From Solidesulfovibrio fructosivorans JJ] (GTDB taxonomy: Bacteria > Desulfobacterota > Desulfovibrionia > Desulfovibrionales > Desulfovibrionaceae): a stretch of 64,000 nucleotides of DNA. Location: the NCBI RefSeq assembly GCF_000179555.1, contig NZ_AECZ01000011.1, forward strand, positions 82,608-146,607, given 5' to 3'. Shown here piece by piece: positions 1 to 8,259 of the stretch (its first letter is position 1; the number at the start of each line of letters is the position of its first letter). The translations under genes and the position numbers were made by a program. The notes below the pieces were generated by a model. That model ran no database searches and was not told the DNA's origin. It worked only from the letters and a program-made list of their open reading frames with translations.

Positions 1-232
1 ATACCTGGAGGCCGTGCGGGACGGCTTCGCCAAAGGGGCCGTCACGCTCACCCAGGGCGATCAGATCATGGAACTCTTGCCGAAAGGACTGGTGGCCGTG
101 ACCATCGAAGGCAAGCTCAAGGGCGAGGACCGCAAGCTCAAGATGACGTTTCGCTGGAAGGAGCGGGAAGACGAATGCGACGTTCTCGACGCCCCCCTGC
201 TGATTACGCCCCGGGACCCCAGCGATGCATGA
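1..232 (+). CDS. amphi-Trp domain protein, 3' part only
   Basis: This gene enters the window already open; the frame starts at base 2 and stops at 230-232, so the N-terminus lies outside. The visible residues run from YLEAVRDGFAKG through QGDQIMELLPKGLVAV to a lysine-rich strand and FRWKEREDE. That pattern of helix, basic alternating strands and a single conserved tryptophan near the end matches the short amphi-Trp domain family. The molecular role of that family is unknown; in sulfate reducers such proteins occur beside ATP-grasp and HprK-like genes in what protein-family databases call the GAK system. The next gene starts inside this one (8-base overlap), which indicates translational coupling. 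The family assignment is from recalled motifs and not from a search. Confidence 0.7.
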   Translation, partial: YLEAVRDGFAKGAVTLTQGDQIMELLPKGLVAVTIEGKLKGEDRKLKMTFRWKEREDECDVLDAPLLITPRDPSDA

Positions 233-1859
233 GATCGAAACGAACTTCAAATTCCTCCTGGTCGAGGTCGAACGGCAGATCGAGGCGACCCTGGCCGTCG
301 TGGAGAGGCACGACGAGCGCGCCATCGCCAAGATCGAAGCCCGCGACGACTATATCGACAACCTCAAAAGCGTCATCGAAAACGCCTGCTTCGCCACCCT
401 GCATGGGGGAAAACGGCCGAGCGCGGCGGAAGTGGCCTACATCCGCTCGTTCAACATCATCGGCAACAACCTGGAGCGGGTGGGCGACCATGCCGTCAAC
501 ATCGTGCGCCAAACCAGGCACTACGACGATCCCGAATGCATCAAGCGCTACGACTATAAACCTTTCTTCGATGAAGTGAAACACGCCTTCGACTGGATGC
601 CCAAAGCGGTACTCGAACGCAACATGTCGGCGGCGCTCAAAATATGCCGTTGCGAACTGCACCTTGACCGCCTGTACAAGGAACAGTTCGACCGCATCCG
701 CGACGAGTTGCGCAGCGGCTACCAGACCGGCGACCTTCTCACCACCCTTTTTATCTTCCGCTACCTGGAACGCATGGGCGATGCGCTCTTAAATGTGGGC
801 GAAGCGGCCATTTTCGGCATCACCGGCGACAAATTCAAGATTCACCAGTTCACGGCCTTAAAGGACATCCTGGCCGAAAGCGGCCACGAGCTGCCGCTGT
901 CCGAACTGGAATTCGAATCCATCTGGGGCACGCGCTCGGGCTGCCGCATCGGCCGCATCGCCGACCATGCCCCAAACGAGGCCTTGCCCCGTCGCGACGT
1001 CATCTTCAAGGACGGCGACACGGCCAAGCTGCGCAAGGAAGCGGCCAACATCGAGCGGTGGGAATCGCTCTTGCCCGGGCTGCCGCCCCGAGTCGAGGCC
1101 TTCCGGGAAGGCAAGAAATCGAGCTCCATGCTGGTGGAGCTGCTCCCCGGCCAGACCATCCAGGACCTGGCCGTGGCCGGCGACCTGGAGCTTTTGCAAC
1201 GGGCGCTGACCGCCCAGTGCCTGACCGCCGCGGCGCTTTGGCAAAGGACCCTTTCCCACGATCCCATCGCGGCCGGATGCATGCCCCAGCTGCGGGCCCG
1301 GCTCGGCGAGGTGCTTACCGTGCACCCCAATTTCGACGCCCCGCCCCGGTCCATCGGCGCCCAGCCCCTGCCGCGCCTGGAAGCGGCCATCGCCGCGGCC
1401 GAGAAAGTGGAGGAGAAGCTGTCCGCGCCCTTTACCGTTTATATCCACGGCGATTACAACAGCAACAACATCCTCTACGACCCGGCCGCCGACCGTATTC
1501 ATTATATCGACCTGCACCGTTCGGCCGACGCCGATCTGGCCCAGGACGTCTCGGTCTTTATGATCTCCAATTTCCGCCTGCCGATCTTCGACGCCGAACG
1601 CCGGCGGGTGCTCAACACCGTCATTGTCGAATTCTTCGACTTCGCCCGGTCGTTCGCCGCGAAACAAGGCGACACGACTTTCGAAATCCGGGTGGCGCTG
1701 GGGCTGGCCCGGTCGCTTGTCACCTCGACCCGGTTCGAACTGAGCGAACGCTTTTCCAGACAGATGCTTTCCCGCGGCATCTACCTGCTCTCGCGGGTGG
1801 CCGGCCACGGCGGCGACCCGGCCGGTTTCCGGCTGCCCGTGGCCGCGGTCTGCTACTAA
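225..1859 (+). CDS. PhoU-like domain fused to APH-fold phosphotransferase
   Basis: This 544-residue protein appears to be a two-part fusion. Residues about 1-215 form two PhoU-type helical repeats, each with a metal-binding-like signature (NNLERVGDHAVNI and RYLERMGDALLNVGEA). Residues about 250-544 look like the C-terminal lobe of an aminoglycoside-phosphotransferase/choline-kinase-like enzyme: HGDYNSNN begins at H408 (the Brenner-type HxDxxxxN motif), followed by IDLHRS. The glycine-rich N-lobe is weakly marked. PhoU proteins normally regulate phosphate uptake, but no Pst or PhoR genes are present here. The ATG at 225 overlaps the upstream stop by 8 bases and the gene is followed within 31 bases by an ATP-grasp gene. 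The substrate is unknown; a role in phosphoryl transfer within the GAK-like cassette is inferred. Confidence 0.75.
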   Translation: MHEIETNFKFLLVEVERQIEATLAVVERHDERAIAKIEARDDYIDNLKSVIENACFATLHGGKRPSAAEVAYIRSFNIIGNNLERVGDHAVNIVRQTRHYDDPECIKRYDYKPFFDEVKHAFDWMPKAVLERNMSAALKICRCELHLDRLYKEQFDRIRDELRSGYQTGDLLTTLFIFRYLERMGDALLNVGEAAIFGITGDKFKIHQFTALKDILAESGHELPLSELEFESIWGTRSGCRIGRIADHAPNEALPRRDVIFKDGDTAKLRKEAANIERWESLLPGLPPRVEAFREGKKSSSMLVELLPGQTIQDLAVAGDLELLQRALTAQCLTAAALWQRTLSHDPIAAGCMPQLRARLGEVLTVHPNFDAPPRSIGAQPLPRLEAAIAAAEKVEEKLSAPFTVYIHGDYNSNNILYDPAADRIHYIDLHRSADADLAQDVSVFMISNFRLPIFDAERRRVLNTVIVEFFDFARSFAAKQGDTTFEIRVALGLARSLVTSTRFELSERFSRQMLSRGIYLLSRVAGHGGDPAGFRLPVAAVCY

Positions 1860-1890
1860 TTGCACACAAGCCTGACCAATGGAGGATATG

Positions 1891-2775
1891 ATGAAGAGAA
1901 TCGGCGTGGTGGGCATCCCCAAGGGGTGGTCCACCCTGCGGCTCCTGGACGCCCTGGAACGCAAAACCGGATTTCGCCTGTGCATCGACATGGCCGAGGT
2001 CCGGCTGGACCTGGAAACGGGCAAGGTATTCTGCCGTGGGGCCGACCTGACCGAGCTCGACGCCATCATCGTCAAGAAGATCGCGCCGAGCTACTCCCCC
2101 GACGCCCTGGACCGCATGGAGATCCTGCGGTTTCTGCACGCCGGCGGCGTGCCGGTCTTCTCCAACCCGGACAGCATGTTTCGCCTGATCGACCGCTTAA
2201 GCGGCACGGCCACCCTGCGCCTTGGCGGCATCCCCATGCCGCCGACGGTCATCACCGAGGACATCGAGGAAGCGGCCGCCACCGTGGCCGACTTCGGCCG
2301 GGCCGTGTTCAAGCCGCTTTTCAGCTCCAAGGCCCGGGGCATGACCGTCATCGAGGATACCCCCGAGGCCCGCGAGGAGATCGCCGACTACAAGGCGGCC
2401 GGCAACCAGGTCATGTACATCCAGAAGATGGTCTCCCATGCCGGCGGGCATCTGGACCTCGGCGTCTCGTTTCTGGGAGGCGAGTACCTGGCCACCTACG
2501 CCAGACAGGGCAGCGGCAAATCCTGGGACACCACCACCCGCACCGGCGGCCACTACGTGCCCCACACCCCGTCCGACGCCATCATCGCCCTGGCCCACAA
2601 GGCCCAGTCGCTTTTCCCGGACATGGCCTTTACCTGCGTGGACGTGGTGGAGACCCCGGACGGCGCGGCCATCTACGAAGTCTCCGCCTTCGGCGGCTTC
2701 CGGGGACTGCTTGACGCCTGCGGCATCGACGCGGCCGAGGTCTACGCCGACTACGTACTGGAGAAACTCAAATGA
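1891..2775 (+). CDS. RimK-like ATP-grasp enzyme of the GAK-like cassette
   Basis: The 294-residue product resembles RimK/glutathione-synthetase-type ATP-grasp ligases. These couple ATP hydrolysis to formation of an amide or similar bond through an acylphosphate. Visible landmarks are FKPLFSSKARGM in the nucleotide-binding region, YIQKMVSHAGGHLDLGVSFLGG in the central subdomain (split by a strand), and the metal-ligand region ending IYEVSAFGGFRGL near the C-terminus. The start at 1891 is chosen because GGAGG at 1881-1885 lies five bases ahead; an ATG at 1888 is also possible. The stop overlaps the next gene by four bases (ATGA). This is the family annotated as the GAK-system ATP-grasp enzyme. 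What it ligates to what is not known. Confidence 0.8.
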   Translation: MKRIGVVGIPKGWSTLRLLDALERKTGFRLCIDMAEVRLDLETGKVFCRGADLTELDAIIVKKIAPSYSPDALDRMEILRFLHAGGVPVFSNPDSMFRLIDRLSGTATLRLGGIPMPPTVITEDIEEAAATVADFGRAVFKPLFSSKARGMTVIEDTPEAREEIADYKAAGNQVMYIQKMVSHAGGHLDLGVSFLGGEYLATYARQGSGKSWDTTTRTGGHYVPHTPSDAIIALAHKAQSLFPDMAFTCVDVVETPDGAAIYEVSAFGGFRGLLDACGIDAAEVYADYVLEKLK

Positions 2776-3860
2776 CGAGCCTGCCCACCATCGCCGGCAT
2801 CATGGCCCCGATTCTCGAGGAATCGCCCATCACCCACCGCCTGGAAGTCACCTTCGACGAGGTGACCGTGATCATCTCCTCCAACTCCAAGGCGCTCATC
2901 GACAAGCTCGCCAACTATTATCGCGATTTCATCGGCGGCGGCGGGTCCATCACCATCCCGGTCACGGCCATCGAAGCCGGCCCTCCGGATTTCGACCTGC
3001 CCTACGCCATCAAACAGCGCGAACCCGGCAAGACCAAGCTCAAGGAAGCCTTCATCGACGTGCCCGACGGGCGGGTGGTCAGAAAACTCCTGACCGGTCT
3101 GGCCTTTCTTTTCGGCCGTGGCGACAACTACGCCGTCGGCCCCTGCATCGAAAACGACAACCAGGTCGTCAACTTCATCAACAACCGTTTCATCGAACAC
3201 TGCCTCAAGGCCGGGGCCCTGCTCTTTCACGCCGCCGGCGTGGCCGCGCACGGATCGGGGCTGGTCATCTCCGGCTTCTCCGGGGCCGGCAAATCCACCC
3301 TGGCCCTCGAAATCATGCGCCACGACACCACGTTCATCAGCAACGACCGAATCATGGTCTCCAAAAACGGCAACGGCTCGCTGACCATGACCGGCGTGGC
3401 CAAGATGCCCCGGGTCAACCCGGGCACGGTGCTCAACAACCCGAACCTGGCCCCGGTCATGGACGAGGCGGACCGCAAGCGTTTCTCCGCCCTGCCCGAG
3501 GCCGAGCTGTGGGACCTGGAGCACAAGTACGACGCGTTTATCGACGAGTGCTACGGCCCGGGCCGGTTCAAGCTGGCCTGCCTCATGTCCGGGCTGGTGG
3601 TCCTGCGCTGGAAGCGCGACACCTCGCCCATGACCGCAAACCGCGTCGACCTGCGCCAGCGCCGCGACCTCATGGCCGCGTTCATGAAGGACGTGGGCCT
3701 TTTTTACGAGTTCGAGGACCCGTCCGAACCTTCCATCGCCAGCCAAAACGCCTACCTTGATCTTCTGGGCGACCTGCCTGTGCTCGAAATCGACGGCGGC
3801 GTGGATTTCCACAAGGCGGCCGAAGCCTGCCTCGCTTTTTTAAAGGAAATACAGTCGTAA
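2772..3860 (+). CDS. HprK-related kinase (GAK-system type)
   Basis: The 362-residue protein carries a P-loop, GFSGAGKST, at residues 168-176, within a segment reading LLFHAAGVAAHGSGLVISG just before it. That layout (a histidine/alanine-rich strand, then the Walker A loop) is typical of HPr kinase/phosphorylase relatives. True HprK acts on HPr of the sugar phosphotransferase system, but no PTS gene is nearby. The length and the position directly after an ATP-grasp gene, with a four-base overlap, fit the uncharacterised HprK-related kinase B family of the GAK system. The N-terminal 130 residues have no motif I recognise. It probably phosphorylates a protein or small molecule handled by the same cassette; that is inference only. 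Confidence 0.8.
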   Translation: MTSLPTIAGIMAPILEESPITHRLEVTFDEVTVIISSNSKALIDKLANYYRDFIGGGGSITIPVTAIEAGPPDFDLPYAIKQREPGKTKLKEAFIDVPDGRVVRKLLTGLAFLFGRGDNYAVGPCIENDNQVVNFINNRFIEHCLKAGALLFHAAGVAAHGSGLVISGFSGAGKSTLALEIMRHDTTFISNDRIMVSKNGNGSLTMTGVAKMPRVNPGTVLNNPNLAPVMDEADRKRFSALPEAELWDLEHKYDAFIDECYGPGRFKLACLMSGLVVLRWKRDTSPMTANRVDLRQRRDLMAAFMKDVGLFYEFEDPSEPSIASQNAYLDLLGDLPVLEIDGGVDFHKAAEACLAFLKEIQS

Positions 3861-3869
3861 ACGGCCTTG

Positions 3870-3897
3870 CGGGGGATGTGCCAACGCACATCCCCCG
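3870..3897 (+). terminator. hairpin after the GAK-like cassette
   Basis: CGGGGGATGTG at 3870-3880 pairs perfectly with CACATCCCCCG at 3887-3897 around a six-base loop, nine bases after the kinase stop. There is no T-run after it, so it may stop transcription weakly or protect the 3' end of the mRNA. Confidence 0.5.
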
Positions 3898-4029
3898 TGG
3901 TCGGACCCGTCCGGCGACAACCTTCTTGCGTTGCGTTTTCCGTCGCCGGCCCGGAGATGTTTCCCCGCCGCCCGCAGCATTGTCGATGGCTATTTCGTTG
4001 GCAGCCTTTCGTAACGAAGCGGAGCCTCT

Positions 4030-6810
4030 ATGACCGATCCCAAATCCACGCCTGACGCCGCCCGGGAGCCTCTGGCCGACCCGTCCGGCCAGCCCGGCCT
4101 CAGCCTTGGCCCCGAAGAGGTGTTCATCAAAAACCTCGAGCACTTCGTGCAAAAGGCCCATGCCTTCCAAGGACTGGCCCACCAGAAAAAAATCACCGCC
4201 TACGACGCCTACAAGCACCTGGAAGGCCTGTGGCTGCAAGTCTCGGCCCTCGGCGCGCACTTAAACGAGCCCGAGCCCCGGCCCAAACCCGCCATGGCCG
4301 GGCTCAGCTCCCAGGAAGCCGAGGAGCGCCTGCGCCAATACGGCCCCAACCAGGCGACCACGGCCAAACGCGTCACCCTGCTCGACCGGATCGTCGACGC
4401 GGTCAAAAACCCGTTGGTGCTTCTCCTGCTCGTGCTCGGCACCATCTCCTACGCCACCGACGACGTCGAGTCGGCCGCGGTCATCATCGGCATGGCCCTG
4501 CTCGGCGTGGTGCTCAAGGTCATCCAGGAGGCCAAGGCCGACACCGCCGCGACGGAACTCAAAAAAATGGTCCACACCACGGCCACGGTGCTGCGCGACG
4601 GGGCCCAGCGGGAAATCGCCCTGGCCGAAGTGGTGCCCGGGGACATCGTGCTTCTGGCCGCCGGCGACATGGTCCCGGCCGATGTGCAGCTCCTTCGCGC
4701 CAAGGACCTGCACATCAACCAGGCCATGCTGACAGGCGAGGCCCTTCCCGTGGAGAAATCCGCCCGGCCGGCCGACCAGGCGCCCCCGGACGGGGAAACC
4801 GGCCTTGGCGACCCGGCCATGTGCTTCATGGGCACCAACGTCGTTTCCGGATCGGCGGCGGCGGTGGTCACGGCCACCGGGGCCAAGACCTATTTCGGCG
4901 GCATCGCGGCCAAGCTGTCGCAAAAACGCGTCGAAACCGATTTCGATCGCGGCATCAAGGGCTTCACCAGGCTGATGCTGCGCTTCATGATGGTCATGGT
5001 GCCCTTCGTCTTCGTGATCAATGGCGCTTCCACCGGCAACTGGATGGGGGCGTTCATGTTCGCCCTGGCCGTTGCCGTGGGCCTGACCCCGGAAATGCTG
5101 CCCATGGTGGTGACGGTGTGCCTGTCCAAGGGGGCGCTGGCCATGTCCAAGCACAAGGTCATCGTCAAGCGCCTGGACGCCATCCAGAACTTCGGGGCCA
5201 TCGACGTATTGTGCACGGACAAGACCGGCACCCTGACCCAGGACAAGATCATCCTGGAAAGATACCTCGACATCAAAGGCGAGGAGGACTGTTCGGTCCT
5301 GGAATACGCCTACATCAACAGCAAGCTGCAAACCGGGCTTCGAAACGCCCTGGACCTGGCCGTCATCGATACCGGAGACGAAGCGGGCAGCACCATCGAC
5401 CCGTCCCAGTACGAACTGCTCGACGAGATTCCCTTCGATTTCATGCGCCGGCGCTTGAGTGTCATCGTGCGCGACAAGCGCACGGACAAGGCGGTGCTCA
5501 TCTGCAAGGGCGCGGCCGAGGAAGTCTTCGCCCACAGCCGCGCCTACCTCAAAAACGGCGTCATCAAGCCCCTGGAAGGCTCCCATCTGGAAACGCGCAA
5601 AAAGCTCGTCCACGACCTCAACGAGGACGGCTTCCGCGTGGTGGCCCTGGCCTACAAGGAAGTGGACGGATCGCGCCGCGACTTCGCCGTGGCCGACGAA
5701 TCCGACATGACGCTCATGGGCTACCTGGCCTTCCTCGACCCGCCCAAGGACACCGCCGCCGACGCCCTGGCGGCCATGGTCGCCCACGGCATCAAGCCCA
5801 AGATCTTGACCGGCGACAACGCCGTCATCACGGCCAAGATTTGCCGGGAAGTCCGCTTCGACGCGGGCGAGCATCTGGTCACCGGCGACCAGCTCGCCGG
5901 CATGTCCGAGGAAGAACTCCACGAGACGGTGAAAACCTGCAACGTGTTCGCCAAGCTCGACCCCATGCAGAAGGAGCGCATCGTCACGGCCCTGCGCCAA
6001 ACCGGCCACGTGGTCGGGTTCATGGGCGACGGCATCAACGACGCCCCGGCCCTGCGCGCGGCCGACGTCGGCATCTCCGTGGACTCGGCCGTGGACGTGG
6101 CCAAGGAATCGGCGGACATCATCCTGCTGGAAAAAAGCCTGCACGTGCTCGAACACGGCGTGCTCGAAGGCCGCAAGATCTTCTTCAACATCACCAAGTA
6201 CATCCGCATGGGGGCCAGCTCCAACTTCGGCAACATGTTCAGCGTGCTCGGGGCCAGCGCCTTTTTGCCCTTCCTGCCCATGCTGCCGATCCAGATACTG
6301 GTCAACAACCTCATGTACGACTTCTCCCAGACCGCCATCCCCACGGACAACGTGGACGCCGACATCCTCGGCAAGCCCAGACGCTGGCGTATCGACGACA
6401 TTCGGCGCTACATCCTTTTCCTCGGCCCGGTCAGCTCGCTTTTCGACTACGTCACCTTCTTCGTCATGATCCACTTCTTCGGGGCCTGGAACAACGCGGC
6501 GCTGTTCCAGACCGGCTGGTTCCTCGAATCGCTTTTGTCCCAGACCATCATCGTGCACGTGATCCGCACGGACAACGTCCCGTTTCTGCAAAGCTGGTCG
6601 AGCGTGCCGCTTGGGCTTACGACCATCTGCATCTGCATCATCGGCATCTGGCTGCCGTTTTCCCCTTTGGCCGGCACCTTCGGCCTGGTCGTGCCGCCGA
6701 CGAGCTACTGGGGATTTATCGCCAGCATCATCTTCGGCTACATGTGCCTGACCCAGGTGGTGAAATCCTGGGTAGTGCGGCGCATCCAGGCCCGTTGCGC
6801 CACGGCGTAG
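4030..6810 (+). CDS. mgtA: P-type ATPase, magnesium-translocating (type IIIB)
   Basis: The 926-residue protein is a P-type cation ATPase of the inner membrane. The actuator-domain TGEA is near residue 235, the phosphorylation motif DKTGTLTQD begins at D397, and GDGINDAP begins at G666. The hydrophobic segments are arranged as two near 115-165, two near 320-370 and six in the last 240 residues. VLCTDKTGTLTQD together with INSKLQTGLRNALD resembles MgtA/MgtB more than calcium or heavy-metal pumps, so Mg2+ import is the likely function. The N-terminus, about 100 residues ahead of the LSSQEAEERLRQYGPN cation-ATPase N domain, is longer than usual and rich in helix. GGAG lies just ahead of the ATG. 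The upstream gap is too short for a full M-box riboswitch. Confidence 0.88.
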   Translation: MTDPKSTPDAAREPLADPSGQPGLSLGPEEVFIKNLEHFVQKAHAFQGLAHQKKITAYDAYKHLEGLWLQVSALGAHLNEPEPRPKPAMAGLSSQEAEERLRQYGPNQATTAKRVTLLDRIVDAVKNPLVLLLLVLGTISYATDDVESAAVIIGMALLGVVLKVIQEAKADTAATELKKMVHTTATVLRDGAQREIALAEVVPGDIVLLAAGDMVPADVQLLRAKDLHINQAMLTGEALPVEKSARPADQAPPDGETGLGDPAMCFMGTNVVSGSAAAVVTATGAKTYFGGIAAKLSQKRVETDFDRGIKGFTRLMLRFMMVMVPFVFVINGASTGNWMGAFMFALAVAVGLTPEMLPMVVTVCLSKGALAMSKHKVIVKRLDAIQNFGAIDVLCTDKTGTLTQDKIILERYLDIKGEEDCSVLEYAYINSKLQTGLRNALDLAVIDTGDEAGSTIDPSQYELLDEIPFDFMRRRLSVIVRDKRTDKAVLICKGAAEEVFAHSRAYLKNGVIKPLEGSHLETRKKLVHDLNEDGFRVVALAYKEVDGSRRDFAVADESDMTLMGYLAFLDPPKDTAADALAAMVAHGIKPKILTGDNAVITAKICREVRFDAGEHLVTGDQLAGMSEEELHETVKTCNVFAKLDPMQKERIVTALRQTGHVVGFMGDGINDAPALRAADVGISVDSAVDVAKESADIILLEKSLHVLEHGVLEGRKIFFNITKYIRMGASSNFGNMFSVLGASAFLPFLPMLPIQILVNNLMYDFSQTAIPTDNVDADILGKPRRWRIDDIRRYILFLGPVSSLFDYVTFFVMIHFFGAWNNAALFQTGWFLESLLSQTIIVHVIRTDNVPFLQSWSSVPLGLTTICICIIGIWLPFSPLAGTFGLVVPPTSYWGFIASIIFGYMCLTQVVKSWVVRRIQARCATA

Positions 6811-6827
6811 AGATGCTCAATGAAGTT

Positions 6828-6861
6828 CCGGGGAGGGCTTTTTCAAACGCGTCCTCCCCGG
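6828..6861 (+). terminator. GC-rich hairpin after the Mg ATPase gene
   Basis: CCGGGGAGG (6828-6836) and CCTCCCCGG (6853-6861) form a nine-base-pair stem 18 bases after the stop codon of the ATPase. The remaining sequence up to 7070 (about 200 bases) shows no gene; it must hold the promoter of the downstream ferritin/VIT gene. Confidence 0.45.
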
Positions 6862-7070
6862 CCACGCGTCAAAGAGCTTTCATAGAATATCCAGTGTCAA
6901 TCGGCCCAAAGTTCCGGACCTCCCGGGGGGACTGAAGCCACGTCTCCTCAAAACTGAGCCCAGAGTTCCTTGTTGCGAAATGGTCCCGGCCCGGCTTAGG
7001 TTGCCCTGCGCCCGCGGCCGTAACGCCGTTTGCGACAGATCCCCGGCATCGCGGGGAGGAGAGAACATCC

Positions 7071-8027
7071 ATGAAAAAATTTTCCCAGCTCAGCGAAGCG
7101 GAAATCCTGGCCCTGGCCATTTCCCTGGAAGAAGGGGATGAGCGCATTTACGTTGAGTTCGCCAATCGCCTCCGCGACACCTATCCGGCCACAGCCTCCG
7201 TGTTCGACGGTATGGGAGCCGAGGAATCCGCGCACCGGCGGCGGCTGACCGACCTGTTCCAGGCGAAATTCGGCGAGCATATCCCGTTGATCCGCCGCCA
7301 GGACGTCAAGGGATTCATCCAACGCAAGCCCATCTGGCTCGCGCCCGAACTCAAGCTCGAAGCCGTGCGCAAGTACGCCGCCGACATGGAAGGGGAAACG
7401 CTGCTTTTCTACGAAAAGGCGGCGGCCAGGGCCCAGGATGTCGATATCCGCCGGCTCCTCGACGATCTGGCCCAGGCCGAACGCACCCACGAAGCCCGGG
7501 CCGAGCATCTGACCGAAACCAACCTGGACGCGACGGCCCTCGAAACCGAGGCCGCCACCCAGCGCCGCCTGTTCGTGCTGCAAGTGGTCCAACCGGGCCT
7601 TGCCGGACTCATGGACGGCAGCGTCTCCACCCTGGCCCCGGTCTTTGCCGCGGCCATGGCCACACACGACAGCTGGCAGGCGTTTCTGGTGGGCCTGGCC
7701 GCATCGCTCGGCGCGGGCATCAGCATGGGATTCGCCGAGGCGCTTTCCGACGACGGCAGCATGACCGGGCGGGGACACCCCTGGCTGCGGGGCGTCGTCT
7801 GCGGGCTTATGACCACGCTCGGCGGCATCGGCCACACCCTGCCCTTTCTCATCCCCCACTATGGCATGGCCATGACCGTCGCCTTCGCCGTGGTGGCCCT
7901 GGAACTGGCCGCCATCACCTGGATCCGGGCCAAATACATGGACACCCCGGCCTTCTCCGCCGCCGTGCAAGTCGGCCTCGGCGGCGCGCTGGTCTTCGCC
8001 ACCGGCATGTTGATTGGAAGTGCCTAG
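7071..8027 (+). CDS. mbfA: ferritin-like/VIT membrane protein (MbfA type)
   Basis: The 318-residue protein joins a rubrerythrin/ferritin-like four-helix domain (residues about 1-150) to a CCC1/VIT1-type membrane domain (about 165-318, four or five hydrophobic helices). Metal-binding glutamates are visible in [31 protein letters not shown] and QAERTHEA, i.e. repeated ExxH-type pairs. The membrane part begins with [17 protein letters not shown], the typical VIT signature. Proteins of this architecture in alphaproteobacteria (MbfA) export iron and protect against peroxide and excess iron. GGAGGAG precedes the ATG. The gene stands alone and is followed by convergent hairpin elements. Iron export is inferred from family. 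Confidence 0.85.
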   Translation: MKKFSQLSEAEILALAISLEEGDERIYVEFANRLRDTYPATASVFDGMGAEESAHRRRLTDLFQAKFGEHIPLIRRQDVKGFIQRKPIWLAPELKLEAVRKYAADMEGETLLFYEKAAARAQDVDIRRLLDDLAQAERTHEARAEHLTETNLDATALETEAATQRRLFVLQVVQPGLAGLMDGSVSTLAPVFAAAMATHDSWQAFLVGLAASLGAGISMGFAEALSDDGSMTGRGHPWLRGVVCGLMTTLGGIGHTLPFLIPHYGMAMTVAFAVVALELAAITWIRAKYMDTPAFSAAVQVGLGGALVFATGMLIGSA

Positions 8028-8053
8028 GGGGGAGATAGGGGGAGGAGAAGGCA

Positions 8054-8095
8054 TCCGGGGGAGGGAACTTTTTGAAAAAAGTTCCCTCCCCCGGA
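8054..8095. repeat. long hairpin element, copy 1a
   Basis: A near-perfect 20-base-pair stem: TCCGGGGGAGGGAACTTTTT at 8054-8073 against its complement ending at 8095, with a two-base loop. It sits between converging genes and probably acts as a bidirectional terminator. The left arm context AAGGCATCCGGGGGAGGGAA is identical to that at 63838-63857. Confidence 0.75.
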
Positions 8096-8196
8096 CCCCC
8101 ACCCTCAAAAACTTTCAAAAGGTGAAAATACGGCGTTTCACCCAACTTAAGAATATATCCGACTACAATCGTTAAAAAGTTTAGGAAGGGGAGAGC

Positions 8197-8237
8197 GCGA
8201 GAGGGGAGAACCCTTTTCAAAGGGTTTCCCCTCTCGC
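8197..8237. repeat. long hairpin element, copy 1b
   Basis: GCGAGAGGGG (8197-8206) pairs with CCCCTCTCGC (8228-8237), with an inner stem AACCCTT/AAGGGTT. It lies just after the MOT1-like gene (minus strand) and is the same hairpin class as at 21792-21840 and, more degraded, 24143-24183. Confidence 0.7.
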
Positions 8238-8259
8238 ACCCTCTTCACGCCTCCCCTTC

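Noticed and set aside
3861..4029. Magnesium riboswitch (M-box) before the Mg ATPase.
   Set aside because: Only 170 bases are available, partly used by the upstream terminator hairpin, and no M-box core pattern could be seen.
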